DNA of 64,000 nucleotides from Bacteroides sp. (GCA_014802015.1 JAAVDB010000012.1:38613-102612); one strand, 5' to 3'; positions 9,610-18,751 are shown, numbered from the stretch's first letter. Notes: generated from the letters alone by a model not told the origin. Program-made: numbers and translations.

Positions 9610-9880
9610 AAATGAGTTGTTTTGTTCTGTCAAGTTCTTTTCGGAAGTAAGGGTTTCTGACGGCAGTTTCATCTACTACATCTACCTTTCTTCCAAGCAA
9701 CTGCTGTAGATCATCTATGAAATCGAAAAACGTCAGAAACATATCTTGAATTTGTTCGTAATCAAAGATTACGGAAAAATCCACGTCGCTGTCGTCGTTG
9801 AAGCGAGGGGTAAGAATTGAGCCGAATACCCATAGCTTGGCAACCTTATACTTTTTGCATAAGGCTATGATCTTGTCCAT
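9602..9880 (-). CDS. mntA: MntA-like minimal nucleotidyltransferase antitoxin
   Basis: 92 residues, a minimal nucleotidyltransferase with the complete GSx10DxD motif (Gly20-Ser21, Asp32, Asp34). Such proteins inactivate HepT by adding AMP to its Rx4HxY tyrosine. The gene precedes hepT and overlaps it by 8 nt. The start is placed at ATG 9880 (MDKIIALCKKY) because the -7 box TATATTTG ends only 4 nt before the other candidate ATG at 9901, which would make a nearly leaderless message; the longer form of 99 residues cannot be excluded. Confidence 0.9.
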   Translation of the reverse strand: MDKIIALCKKYKVAKLWVFGSILTPRFNDDSDVDFSVIFDYEQIQDMFLTFFDFIDDLQQLLGRKVDVVDETAVRNPYFRKELDRTKQLIYG

Positions 9881-9905
9881 ATTCAGTTCAATCAGCTTCA
9901 TAACG

Positions 9906-9913
9906 CAAATATA
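9906..9913 (-). promoter_or_regulatory. -7 box of the mntA-hepT operon
   Basis: TATATTTG on the minus strand matches TAnnTTTG exactly. The expected -33 region holds a T-run rather than a clear TTTG. Confidence 0.6.
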
Positions 9914-9967
9914 GGAGTTTTTTTGCGATAAAAAAAGCGAACCGATAAAATCGATTCGCTCGCGCTG

Positions 9968-10041
9968 TGGAGTATAGCGGACTCGAACCGCTCACCTCGA
10001 CACTGCCAGTGTCGCGCTCTAGCCAGATGAGCTAATACCCC
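9968..10041 (-). tRNA. tRNA-Ala (anticodon GGC)
   Basis: 74-nt cloverleaf on the minus strand: acceptor GGGGTAT pairs with ATACTCC, with discriminator A. The anticodon stem CGACA/TGTCG holds the loop CTGGCAG, anticodon GGC (Ala, reads GCC/GCT). The T-loop TTCGAGT is standard and CCA is not encoded. Its 3' end borders the AT-rich RhuM/MntA-HepT island. Confidence 0.96.
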
Positions 10042-10058
10042 GTTGGATTTTTACGATG

Positions 10059-10089
10059 CAAAGTTACGGTTTTTTCTTGATTATACAAA
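10059..10089 (-). promoter_or_regulatory. Promoter of tRNA-Ala
   Basis: Minus-strand TTTG (10086-10089), a 19-nt spacer and TAACTTTG (10059-10066): an exact Bacteroidota consensus promoter just upstream of the tRNA. Confidence 0.85.
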
Positions 10090-10170
10090 TTTTTCAGGTG
10101 ATAATTTTAGACCCCGTTTCACAATGTTAACAAATATCGGGAAACGGAGTCTGATTCATTTCTTGCTCTG

Positions 10171-11550
10171 TCATCGCACCCATGCGGTGGGATTGAGTTT
10201 CTGGCGTTCGTCACGCACCTCGAAGTGGAGTATGGTACGGTTGTCATCGGCCGGATCGGAGTAGATGGTGCCGAGCTGCTGACCGGCCTTGACTTTCTGA
10301 CCCTGACGTACGGCTGAGGTGGCGAGTCCGGCATAGACTGTGAGATATTTGCCGTGACGGAGCATGATGATGGTGTGGAATCCGTCCTGACGGAATATGG
10401 CCGAGACTGTGCCGTCAAACACTGCCCGTGCGGTCGAACCTGTGGGCACCTCGATGTCGATGCCTGAGTTGTCGGTCATCACGTGACGCTGGGTGGGGTG
10501 GGGCTGACGGCCGAACTGACGTACTATTTTGTAGCGTCCGCTGACGGGGAACATCAACCGCCCTTTGTTCTGGGCGAAGGTGCCGCTTAGGGCCTCTGAT
10601 ACTTCGGCGGCTGTACGTGTCTCGGCGCGTGCCGATGCTATGGCTGAAGCCGAGATGTCGGATGCGTCGGCTGACGAGCCTGAGGCAGGTGTGGACGGCG
10701 CACTCTTCGATGTGTTTTTCGGCGCGTTTTTCGGCGCTGTTTTTGACGAGTTCTTTTTGCGTTCGGCTTCCTGGCGGGCTATGCGTTCCTGCTCGGCGGT
10801 AATTATTCGGTCGAGTTCGCGGTCCAGGGCCTCGGCCTGTTTTTTCTGACGTGAGAGTTCGGCACGGAGCTGTGAGTCCTGCTTGCGCAGATTCTTGACC
10901 ATCTCTTCCGACTGTCCCTGCTTGAGGGTCAGTTTCTGCCGGGCCTCCTCGGCCTGACGGTAGGCCATGTCCTGATTGTGCCGCAAGCCGGTCAGATGCT
11001 GACGCTGCTGCGATATGTTGCCGATGGCGGCGGTGATGTCGGCTGCTTTGCGCTGTCGCCACTCGCTGAAGCGGTTGAGGTAGCGCAGACGGCTGTAAGC
11101 CTCGCTGAAACTGTCGGATGAGAATATGAACGCGAATGCATTCATGTGGCCGGCTGATGGTTGCAGCTGACGCAGGGCGTGGGCGTAGGCGGCGCGCATG
11201 TCCTCAAGGCGGCGTTCGAGGATGGCGATGGAGTCGGTGGTGGCGTTTATGGCATTGCCGATCGAGTCAATGCGTGTGCGCAGCTCGCGTACGGTCGCAT
11301 CCTGCTGGCGGATGTCGGCATTGAGTGAATTGAGATTATTGAGCTGCCGTTTGAGCTCGCGTCCGGTCGTATTGAGGCGGTCGGAGGTCTCGGTGATGCG
11401 TCGCTGTGTGTTTAACTGCTCTTTCTTGATCTTATCTGCGGTGCGTGGAGCTGACTGTTGCGCTTTGCGTTTGGGCGGAGCGGAGACACCGTCGGGGCTG
11501 ACAGCGGCGACGGCAAGTATGAGCAGGATTACGCGTAGTATGCGATGCAC
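10171..11550 (-). CDS. EnvC-like murein hydrolase activator (degenerate M23/LytM)
   Basis: 459 residues: a signal peptide (MHRILRVILLILAVAAVSPDGVSA), a long coiled coil (about 40-270), a Lys/Pro/Ser/Ala-rich linker (about 275-300) and a C-terminal M23/LytM domain (about 335-459). The domain lacks the first zinc-ligand histidine: the usual HxGxD-type motif reads NSGIDI, while LRHGKYLTVY and ILHFEVR are retained. This is the EnvC/NlpD pattern, in which a non-catalytic LytM domain activates amidases for cell separation. It is last in a minus-strand run TPR-DUF4292-EnvC commonly seen in Bacteroidota. The role in septal peptidoglycan splitting is inferred from the family. Confidence 0.88.
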   Translation of the reverse strand: MHRILRVILLILAVAAVSPDGVSAPPKRKAQQSAPRTADKIKKEQLNTQRRITETSDRLNTTGRELKRQLNNLNSLNADIRQQDATVRELRTRIDSIGNAINATTDSIAILERRLEDMRAAYAHALRQLQPSAGHMNAFAFIFSSDSFSEAYSRLRYLNRFSEWRQRKAADITAAIGNISQQRQHLTGLRHNQDMAYRQAEEARQKLTLKQGQSEEMVKNLRKQDSQLRAELSRQKKQAEALDRELDRIITAEQERIARQEAERKKNSSKTAPKNAPKNTSKSAPSTPASGSSADASDISASAIASARAETRTAAEVSEALSGTFAQNKGRLMFPVSGRYKIVRQFGRQPHPTQRHVMTDNSGIDIEVPTGSTARAVFDGTVSAIFRQDGFHTIIMLRHGKYLTVYAGLATSAVRQGQKVKAGQQLGTIYSDPADDNRTILHFEVRDERQKLNPTAWVR

Positions 11551-11608
11551 AGTGTATATCTTAGGTTAAGAGGTCGTTGTTTAACAACCTCAAATATATA
11601 TTAAGGTG

Positions 11609-12364
11609 TTAATTCTTAGTGCCGAGTGACTTGAGCAACGCGGCTCCGCTGAGGCGGCGGTAGCCGCGGGGGATGCTGAAGCTACGGGTGTCGCCCTTGT
11701 CGACCTGCGCTCTGCTCCAGTCGTATGACAGTGAGGCGGCGAGTTCGTTGCGACCCGATATGGCCGAGAGTGCGATCTCTTCGGCTAACGGAGCACCCTC
11801 CAGCGGCGTATATGCTATGGAGGCTGTACGCCCTGACGGGTGGCTTATGCTGATGGTCAGAGGCTGGCCGGTGGATTGTGATACGGATATGTCGATGTCA
11901 CTCTGAGCGGTCGGAAAGGTGAAGGGTGCGCCTATGAGCAGGGCCTGCAGGTCAGCGATAGACATGTCGAGGCCGCCGAGTGCGTCATTGATACTTTCGG
12001 CCACATACACGCGCTGCATCTTGGCGTATGCATAGACTGAATCGGCGGTGACGTATGCCGCACCGACCTCAAACCCGAACATGCGTAGCGAGATGAGTAT
12101 GTCGCGACCGTTTACCATCGTCATCGTGCCACCGATGCGCAGTGATGTGGGACGGATGATGCTGACGTTGACCGGCACGCTGAGATCGGCCCATTCGATG
12201 CCGCGGCCATAAACCGTACCGTCGGAGTGGCCGGACAGCGTGCTGTCGGAGAGCGAGGCCTGATAGCGGCCCGTGATGTCGGTGGCATTCCGGCCGCTGC
12301 GGCACGCACCCGTGACGAGCAGTAGCAGGAGGGTTATAGGCAGTAGACGTGACACTTGTCGCAT
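11609..12364 (-). CDS. DUF4292 family lipoprotein
   Basis: 251 residues with a lipoprotein signal (LLPITLLLLLVTGAC, lipobox Cys at 21). The body resembles the DUF4292 family, which has a LolA/LolB-like beta-sheet appearance (repeated strands such as VSIIRPTSLRIGGTMTMVNGRDILISLRMFGFEVG). It lies 6 bp after the TPR gene and upstream of the EnvC-like gene; this trio is conserved in Bacteroidota. A role in outer-membrane lipid or lipoprotein handling has been suggested by fold similarity only. Confidence 0.82.
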   Translation of the reverse strand: MRQVSRLLPITLLLLLVTGACRSGRNATDITGRYQASLSDSTLSGHSDGTVYGRGIEWADLSVPVNVSIIRPTSLRIGGTMTMVNGRDILISLRMFGFEVGAAYVTADSVYAYAKMQRVYVAESINDALGGLDMSIADLQALLIGAPFTFPTAQSDIDISVSQSTGQPLTISISHPSGRTASIAYTPLEGAPLAEEIALSAISGRNELAASLSYDWSRAQVDKGDTRSFSIPRGYRRLSGAALLKSLGTKN

Positions 12365-12370
12365 GGTGGA

Positions 12371-14128
12371 TTACTTAAAGAAATATGTCTTGTGTTTGAC
12401 TTTGCGCTGCAGCAGTTCGTTGTCTGGAGCGAGGCGCAGGGCATCCTTCCAGTATTCGAGGGCGCGGTCGGGGTCTCCGTCCATAAAGTATATGTCACCC
12501 GCATGTTCCAGCACATCGGCGCTGAGATCCTCCGCGGGAGTCAGTTCGATAGTGCGGTCGATGATCTCGCGCGCCTTGGCATAGTCCTTGCGCTTGAACA
12601 GCACCCATGCATACGTGTCGAGCGAGGTCGGATTGTCCGTCTCGCTACGCATCACTGTCTCGATGAGCTTGAGAGCCTCGTCAAGATCTTTGCCCTGACA
12701 GGCCATGTGATAGGCGCAGTTGTTGAGGGCAAGCGTGTTGGTCGGGTCATACTGTATGGCCTTGGTGTAGTAGACGTACGAGCTGTCGGGGAGATTCTGC
12801 TGATACATATTGTCGCCCATGGCCGTGTATATGCGTGAGAGTATCTCGGCATCGCGGGGATCGGCCTTGTCGAGCGCACGGTTCAGCTCCTCCATTGCGC
12901 GGTCGTTCTCGTTGCGCTGTCCGTAGATGGATCCGAGTATGAGCAGCTGGCGAACGTTGTCGGGATAGTAATGCAGCGAGCGGTTGATGGCATCCTCGGC
13001 CTTGTCAAACTTCTCGTTCTGGAGATAGAGCGATGTCAGCATCTCCCATCCCTCAGGGTCGGCCGGATTGAGTCCGAGTGTCTGTTCCTCCTGCTCGGCC
13101 GCGCCGTCATAGTCCTTGGTGACGATCAGATAGCGTGCGTAGTAGTCGTGAATGTCGTGTTCGAGCGGATGCTGCACGATGAGGGTGTCGAAGAGCTGGC
13201 GGATGCGCGGCTGCTGGAGCGAGTCGGTGTACATCTGCTGGATGTATCCGCGCAGTATCGACAGCTTGGTCTCGACGTCGAGACTGTTCTGACGCAGTGC
13301 GTTGAACACCTCGCGGTCATATCCGACCGAGTCGTTGATCGAGTTATAGTATTCTGCCTTGGAAAAGTATGCGAGTCCGCTCGACGGGTCCACCTCGCAT
13401 GCACGGTCGAGAAACTTAAGCGCCTCCTCACCGCGTCCGAATGTGGCATACACTCGGCCCGAGAAGACAAGAAATTCCACATTCGAAGGGGATGACTCCC
13501 TCAGACGGTCGGCTTCAGCGATGACCGATGCCGTATCGTTCTCGTTGAAATACAGCTGAATCTTATTGCCTGACAGAGCCATGGAGGGTCCCTCGACGGC
13601 CTCGATGGAGTCGTAGATGGCTATCGCACGGTTGCGGTCGGCTTCATCGCCTCCCTGCGAGAGCGCCTCGGCGAGCTGAAAGGATATCTCGACCTTGTCG
13701 GGATAGATGTCATGCAGTTTGCTCCACACCCTGATGGCCTCGTCGCGATCAAGCATCCGCTGTGACAGCAGGCCGTATTTCACACCGGTGTGATAGTCGG
13801 ATGGATTGGCGTCCCAATACTCACGCAGCATGGCCATACCCTCGGCGAGATTGGCCGAGTCGGATGCGTCCGAGCCGAGCAGCAACTTGAAGTTGGACAG
13901 CTCAAGTCCTGTCTCGCGGTCGGCGGGATTTAGCTCGCGGGCACGTGACAGCAGCGCGAAGGCCGCGTCATAGTTGCCCTTCGACTTGGCTCGAAGAGCC
14001 TCAAGGTACATGTAATCGGATTTATCCGCATCACCGTTTCCGGCCGTGTCCTTGCGGCTGCGGCCCGTGACGTCGACCGCCATCAGGAGCAGTATTACCG
14101 GGAGTATTATAAAAGGTAGACGTTTCAT
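12371..14128 (-). CDS. Secreted tetratricopeptide-repeat protein
   Basis: 585 residues with an N-terminal signal peptide (LPFIILPVILLLMAVDVTG) followed by about a dozen TPR units (for example YMYLEALRAKSKGNYDAAFALLSRARELNP, ALEYWKDALRLAPDNELLQRKVK). No catalytic domain is seen. It is expected to be a periplasmic or membrane-attached scaffold. It follows dut (43 bp gap) and precedes the DUF4292 lipoprotein by 6 bp, so the four genes probably form one operon. Confidence 0.85.
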   Translation of the reverse strand: MKRLPFIILPVILLLMAVDVTGRSRKDTAGNGDADKSDYMYLEALRAKSKGNYDAAFALLSRARELNPADRETGLELSNFKLLLGSDASDSANLAEGMAMLREYWDANPSDYHTGVKYGLLSQRMLDRDEAIRVWSKLHDIYPDKVEISFQLAEALSQGGDEADRNRAIAIYDSIEAVEGPSMALSGNKIQLYFNENDTASVIAEADRLRESSPSNVEFLVFSGRVYATFGRGEEALKFLDRACEVDPSSGLAYFSKAEYYNSINDSVGYDREVFNALRQNSLDVETKLSILRGYIQQMYTDSLQQPRIRQLFDTLIVQHPLEHDIHDYYARYLIVTKDYDGAAEQEEQTLGLNPADPEGWEMLTSLYLQNEKFDKAEDAINRSLHYYPDNVRQLLILGSIYGQRNENDRAMEELNRALDKADPRDAEILSRIYTAMGDNMYQQNLPDSSYVYYTKAIQYDPTNTLALNNCAYHMACQGKDLDEALKLIETVMRSETDNPTSLDTYAWVLFKRKDYAKAREIIDRTIELTPAEDLSADVLEHAGDIYFMDGDPDRALEYWKDALRLAPDNELLQRKVKHKTYFFK

Positions 14129-14171
14129 CTAAAATGGTTCAATATTCAGACTGTAGTATCCAGGAGGGCTA

Positions 14172-14615
14172 TCACTCGGTGCCTGTGTGGCCGAATGCAC
14201 CGTCACCGCGTTCGGTCGAGTCGATGCGTGTGACGGGTTCCCACTTTACATGCACATACTCCTTGATCACCATCTGGGCGATGCGTTCGCCGGGGGTGAT
14301 GGTGTAGGGTTCGTTAGAGAGATTGATGACGATGATGCCGATCTCGCCGCGATAATCGGCGTCAACGGTGCCGGGAGTGTTCACGAGCGAGATGCCGTGT
14401 TTGAGCGCGAGCCCCGAACGGGGACGTATCTGGCACTCGTAACCCTGCGGCAGCTGTATACGCAGTCCGGTCGGGATGAGGCGGCGCTCAAGCGGACCGA
14501 GGGTGACGGGATCGGTGATATTGGCGCGCACATCCATTCCTGCGGCTGAATGAGTCTCGTAGGCAGGGAGTGCGTAGGGTGAGTCATTGATGATCTTGAC
14601 GGTGATATGTTCCAT
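14172..14615 (-). CDS. dut: dUTP diphosphatase (dUTPase)
   Basis: 147 residues; hydrolyses dUTP to dUMP, keeping uracil out of DNA and feeding dTMP synthesis. All five trimeric dUTPase motifs can be read in order: AGMDVRA (1), RPRSGLALKHGI (2), GTVDADYRGEIGIIVINL (3, with the catalytic Asp), RIAQMVI (4) and RGDGAFGHTG (5, the P-loop-like tail). Length is normal. Confidence 0.97.
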   Translation of the reverse strand: MEHITVKIINDSPYALPAYETHSAAGMDVRANITDPVTLGPLERRLIPTGLRIQLPQGYECQIRPRSGLALKHGISLVNTPGTVDADYRGEIGIIVINLSNEPYTITPGERIAQMVIKEYVHVKWEPVTRIDSTERGDGAFGHTGTE

Positions 14616-14702
14616 AGATTTATCTCATAAATAATTATGGTGTTGTCGTGATGGCCCGGAGAGGCCGGCAGTATAATAACAATCGATATGTCCGCACGGT
14701 TT

Positions 14703-15641
14703 TCAATGTCGGAAACGTTTGAGCAGACCGTCCTCAAACAGCAGGTACACGCCGTTCTCGTACAGCCATGCCTCGCGTATGACACTGTTGGTGGCGCCGC
14801 GCTCCACCTCCTTGGGTGTGCCGAGCGCCAGCCTGCATGCCTCGGTGGTCATCCCCTCGGTGACACGTCCGGCTATGATCAGCTGCCACTGCTCGGGCGG
14901 GATGTGCTGATAGCGCAGACGCGGATCGGTGAACGAGAAGACGCGCGAGAATGTGCGCGGAGCGTTCCCTTTGACTCCCGGATGGATAAAGATCCTTGCC
15001 GAGTGTCCGTCACGGTCGGTGAATGCCACCTTGATGGGCGAGAGTGCGTTGCCCGGTCTGACTGAGTCGATGACTACGGGTATGAACTTGAATCCGGCCA
15101 CCGGTGTGTCGGCATCGTCACGCCATGATGAGGATAGGATGTAAAACTCCTTTCCCTCCATCAGTTCACGGGCACGGTCGATGACCGACAGCTGGATGGT
15201 GAACGGTATCTCGGTCACCGAGTCGGTGAGCAGACGCTCCATCGGTTTGTTGATGCGATAGACCAGACGCCAGCCTTCCGGGGTCAGGAAGGCAAGGTCG
15301 GTGACTGTGCCTCCTGTCACACCGGCAGTCTCCGTGGCTGAGTCAAAGGTTATGACCTGCCCTTCGAGTGATTCGGCGGGGGCGGTCGCACCGAATATGC
15401 GCGAGATACGTGCATCGGTGACCTTGAACTGTTTGCCATGTTCCCAGGCCGAGAGCGGCGCATCGCTCACGGAGGCGAGATAGGTGTCTTCGGCGGTCAG
15501 GGGTGTGACCTCGCGCTTGACGTCGCGTCCGGTGATGCGCGGGGTGGACTCGACACCCGTGAAGAAGCACCCCTGCAGCGCTGACAGCGCCGGGAGTATG
15601 AGCAACAGCCTGATGATATGTTTAGCGGATCGGTGTGTCAA
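14703..15641 (-). CDS. Bacteroidales lipoprotein with BamE/SmpA-like C-terminus
   Basis: 312 residues with a lipoprotein signal (IIRLLLILPALSALQGC). I do not recognise a named family for the first 250 residues. The last 60 (TTEACRLALGTPKEVERG followed by AWLYENGVYLLFEDGLL) resemble the short BamE/SmpA repeat found in outer-membrane assembly lipoproteins. It sits between the prolyl oligopeptidase and dut genes on the same strand. Function unknown; outer-membrane location likely. Confidence 0.7.
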   Translation of the reverse strand: MTHRSAKHIIRLLLILPALSALQGCFFTGVESTPRITGRDVKREVTPLTAEDTYLASVSDAPLSAWEHGKQFKVTDARISRIFGATAPAESLEGQVITFDSATETAGVTGGTVTDLAFLTPEGWRLVYRINKPMERLLTDSVTEIPFTIQLSVIDRARELMEGKEFYILSSSWRDDADTPVAGFKFIPVVIDSVRPGNALSPIKVAFTDRDGHSARIFIHPGVKGNAPRTFSRVFSFTDPRLRYQHIPPEQWQLIIAGRVTEGMTTEACRLALGTPKEVERGATNSVIREAWLYENGVYLLFEDGLLKRFRH

Positions 15642-15662
15642 TGTGTGGAGGTGTCGGGGATA

Positions 15663-17786
15663 TTATTTTGTTTCGGGGGTTATGCCGAGGTTGTGGAACA
15701 TGAACGAGTATATGTCGGCATACTCCTCGATTACCTTGGCGGTCGGTTTGCCGGCACCGTGTCCGGCCTTTGAGTCGATGCGGATGAGTTTGGGGGCATC
15801 GCCCGTATCGGCGGCCTGAAGAGCGGCGGCATATTTGAACGAGTGGGCGGGCACGACGCGGTCGTCATGGTCAGCGGTGGTCACCATGATGGCAGGATAG
15901 GGGGTGCCGTCGTTGCGGATCGTGTGCAGGGGCGAGTAGCCGAGCAGGTAGGCGGCCATCTCGGGTGAGTCGGCCGATGTGCCGTAGTCCGACGCCCAGT
16001 TCCATCCGATAGTGAAGAGGTGATAGCGCATCATGTCCATGACTCCGACGCGGGGGAATGCTACCTTGAACAGGTCGGGGCGCTGGTTGACCACGGCGCC
16101 TACGAGCAGACCGCCGTTGCTGCCACCCTCGATGGTCAGATAGTCGGGCGAGGTCCAGCCCTCGCTGATGAGATACTCGCCTGCGGCGATGAAGTCGTCA
16201 AACACATTCTGCTTGTTCATCTTTATGCCGGCCTGATGCCAGGGTTCGCCGTATTCCGAGCCGCCGCGCAGGTTGGTCTGGGCATAGATGACGCCGTTAT
16301 CAAGCATGAACAGGCGGTAGGCCGAGAATGACGGGGGGAGCGAGACGTTGAAACCTCCGTAGCCGTAGAGATAGACGGGATTCTTGCCGTTGCGCTCAAG
16401 GCCTTTCTTGTAGGTCAGGAACATCGGTATCTTCGTGCCGTCGGCCGAGGGATAGAACACCTGTTCGGTGACATAGTCATCGAGGTTTATACCCTCGATC
16501 TCGGGACGGAATAGCTGAGTGCTCCGGCCCGAGGCTGCGTCGTAGGCATATATTGTGGACGGTGATGTAAATGAGCTGAGGCTGTAGAAGACATCCTCGG
16601 GGTGTCTGCGTGAGGCCGAGAGTGAGAGCGAGCCGACACCGGGGAGCTGGATCTCGGATTTCTGTGTGCCGTCGAGGTTGTAGATGGCGATATGGTCGGA
16701 CGCATCCTTCTGATAGCCGAGATACATGTCATCGCCTGACAGGACGGCATATTCGAGCACGCGGTCGGATTCGGGTATGAGTTCGCGCCAGTTCTCACGC
16801 GAGGGATTCTTGACATCGACCACCATCACGCGCTTGAGCGGTGCGCCGTAGGATGTGAGGAGGTATATCTTGCCGTCGATTACGTCGATGATGCTGCATT
16901 CGTAGTCCTGATCGGGCGACACTGTGACCCATTGGTTGCCACGGCGCATCTTCACGGCATTTCCCACACCCTGACCGCCGATGGTGACAAACAGCACGGG
17001 GTCGGTGTCGGCCATGACGGCGTTGTGGAAGTGCAGGGGATTGGCCGGGTCGGAGAAGACAACGATGTCCTCGCTCTGCGGTGTGCCGAGCTTGTGATAC
17101 ATCACCTGATGATTCTCGTTGGCGTTGGAGAACTCTTTGCCCTGCTCGGGTCGGGGATAGGCGCTGTAATAGAATCCGTCACCGTCCCATTCGGCATCTG
17201 TGAACTTGGCCCATTCGATATGGTCGGGGAGCAGCTCCTTGGTCTCGGTGTCCATCACGTAGATCTCGACCCAGTCGCTGCCGCTGCGGTTGATGGTGTA
17301 GGCCGAGTAGCGTCCGTCCTTTGACTGCGTCATGCCGCCGAGGGCTACGGTGCCGTCATCGCTGAGGGTGTTGGGGTCGAGGAACACTTCACGCTCGGGT
17401 GATGAGAGGTCGGAAGTGCGGTAGATCACATACTGGTTTCTCAGACCGTCATTTTCCGAGTAATAGTATCTTCCGTCGCTCCGGCGTACAGGGAGTCCGC
17501 GCTTGACGTAATTGTTGAGATTGGTCAGGCGCTCGGCGATGGCTTTGCGGAACGGAATCTTTGAGAGATAATCCTCGGTGACCTTGTTCTCAGCCTCGAC
17601 CCATGCGAGTGTGGCCGGTGCGGTGTCGTTCTCAAGAGGACGGTAGATGTCGTTGACCTCAAGACCGAAGATTGTATCGACCGTGCCGTCCTGCGGAGCG
17701 GCCGGATAGTTGATTTTACCGGATGTCGAACATCCTGCCAATGCACAAGTCATCATGGCTGTAGCGAAGATAACGGTTGGTTTCAT
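15663..17786 (-). CDS. Prolyl oligopeptidase family serine peptidase (S9A)
   Basis: 707 residues, normal for family S9A: cleaves short peptides after proline. A lipoprotein-like signal (IFATAMMTCALAGC) suggests export to the periplasm or outer membrane. It has an N-terminal beta-propeller (about 70-430) and a C-terminal alpha/beta-hydrolase domain with nucleophile Ser556 in GGSNGG, the Asp region TTADHDDRVVP (about 640) and catalytic His676 in KAGHGAGKP. All triad regions are present, so it should be active. Close homologues are annotated as prolyl endopeptidase. Confidence 0.95.
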   Translation of the reverse strand: MKPTVIFATAMMTCALAGCSTSGKINYPAAPQDGTVDTIFGLEVNDIYRPLENDTAPATLAWVEAENKVTEDYLSKIPFRKAIAERLTNLNNYVKRGLPVRRSDGRYYYSENDGLRNQYVIYRTSDLSSPEREVFLDPNTLSDDGTVALGGMTQSKDGRYSAYTINRSGSDWVEIYVMDTETKELLPDHIEWAKFTDAEWDGDGFYYSAYPRPEQGKEFSNANENHQVMYHKLGTPQSEDIVVFSDPANPLHFHNAVMADTDPVLFVTIGGQGVGNAVKMRRGNQWVTVSPDQDYECSIIDVIDGKIYLLTSYGAPLKRVMVVDVKNPSRENWRELIPESDRVLEYAVLSGDDMYLGYQKDASDHIAIYNLDGTQKSEIQLPGVGSLSLSASRRHPEDVFYSLSSFTSPSTIYAYDAASGRSTQLFRPEIEGINLDDYVTEQVFYPSADGTKIPMFLTYKKGLERNGKNPVYLYGYGGFNVSLPPSFSAYRLFMLDNGVIYAQTNLRGGSEYGEPWHQAGIKMNKQNVFDDFIAAGEYLISEGWTSPDYLTIEGGSNGGLLVGAVVNQRPDLFKVAFPRVGVMDMMRYHLFTIGWNWASDYGTSADSPEMAAYLLGYSPLHTIRNDGTPYPAIMVTTADHDDRVVPAHSFKYAAALQAADTGDAPKLIRIDSKAGHGAGKPTAKVIEEYADIYSFMFHNLGITPETK

Positions 17787-17988
17787 ATAAATAGTGATCG
17801 GTTGGTCTGATTAGGTGGTGTCGGCGCCCCTTGACAATCGTGTTGCGATCAGGTGTCGGGCGGGACGGACGAAACCATATTGCAAAGTAACGAATAATTC
17901 CGCAAATATCTCGGATATTTGGTGGTGAGGGTGCGGGATCAGGTGGTTAAATAATGCTAAGACTATTGCAAAAGCGTGGAAAATTTGG
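17787..17988. other. Non-coding stretch between divergent genes
   Basis: With the sigma-factor promoter and leader this makes a 338-bp gap. On the minus strand a near-match TTACTTTG (17882-17889) could serve the peptidase gene, but no good -33 element is present. I see no gene or RNA here. Confidence 0.5.
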
Positions 17989-17996
17989 TACTTTTG
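17966..17996 (+). promoter_or_regulatory. Promoter of the ECF sigma factor gene
   Basis: TTG at 17966-17968, a 20-nt spacer and the perfect -7 box TACTTTTG (17989-17996). The start point would be near 18002, leaving a leader of about 120 nt. The leader begins with a 7-bp hairpin (18005-18011 with 18024-18030). Confidence 0.75.
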
Positions 17997-18124
17997 CATA
18001 GATAAAAGGCGATTTATTGTATGCGCCTTTGAAAAAAGCCGTAATTTTAAAATATTTTCACACTTAAAACCTACACAGCCTATAGACGACACTGCTACTC
18101 TAACCAAAAAAACGAGAATCAACA

Positions 18125-18715
18125 ATGCAGGAACTGACTAAGCTTAACGACCGTGATTTGGTCGCCGCTTACGCCAATGGTAGTAACGAGGCGTTTGACA
18201 TACTGCTCGAACGTCACAAGAACAGGGTCTATACTTACATCCTTCATATTGTAAAAAACAAGGATCTTGCCGACGATATCTTTCAGGAGACATTCGTCAA
18301 GGCTATTATGACCATCAAGCAGGGACGCTATGCCGAGCACGGCAAGTTTTCCGGATGGCTCACACGTATAGCCCACAATCTCATCATCGACTATTTCCGT
18401 CAGGAGAAGGTCGAGAACAGCATGTCGACAGACGAGGAGGGATGTGACCTGCTCAACCGCCGCGATCTGTGTGAGGGTACGGTGGAGGATGAGATGGTCA
18501 GCGAGCAGATCGACGTGGATCTGCGCCGTCTTGTGATGGCTCTTCCCGACCCTCAGCGCGAGGTGCTGGTGATGCGTTACTACAGAAATATGTCGTTTAA
18601 GGAGATAGCGGAGTCTACGAACGTAAGTATCAATACCGCTCTCGGACGCATGCGTTACGCTATAATCAATATGCGCCGTATGGCGGCCGAGAATAATATT
18701 GCGCTCGCAGTCTGA
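18125..18715 (+). CDS. ECF-type RNA polymerase sigma factor
   Basis: 196 residues. Region 2 (ILLERHKNRVYTYILHIV to DDIFQETFVKAI, then WLTRIAHNLIIDYFR) binds core polymerase and the -10 element; region 4 (LPDPQREVLVMRYYRNMSFKEIAE, helix-turn-helix, residues 137-185) binds the -35 element. No anti-sigma gene lies next to it, which sets it apart from the FecI/FecR type. It is followed at 36 bp by a porin gene on the same strand. Which stress it answers cannot be read from sequence; identity with the T9SS regulator SigP is possible but unsupported. Confidence 0.93.
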   Translation: MQELTKLNDRDLVAAYANGSNEAFDILLERHKNRVYTYILHIVKNKDLADDIFQETFVKAIMTIKQGRYAEHGKFSGWLTRIAHNLIIDYFRQEKVENSMSTDEEGCDLLNRRDLCEGTVEDEMVSEQIDVDLRRLVMALPDPQREVLVMRYYRNMSFKEIAESTNVSINTALGRMRYAIINMRRMAAENNIALAV

Positions 18716-18751
18716 ACCTACGCTGAAATCATCCTTTTATTACATATCATT

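Noticed and set aside
10415..11062. 215-codon frame overlapping the EnvC-like gene
   Set aside because: Arg/His/Pro-rich composition and full overlap with a well-supported gene.
18125..18715. Naming the sigma factor as SigP of the PorX pathway
   Set aside because: Only general ECF motifs are visible and it is far from porX; there is no direct evidence.
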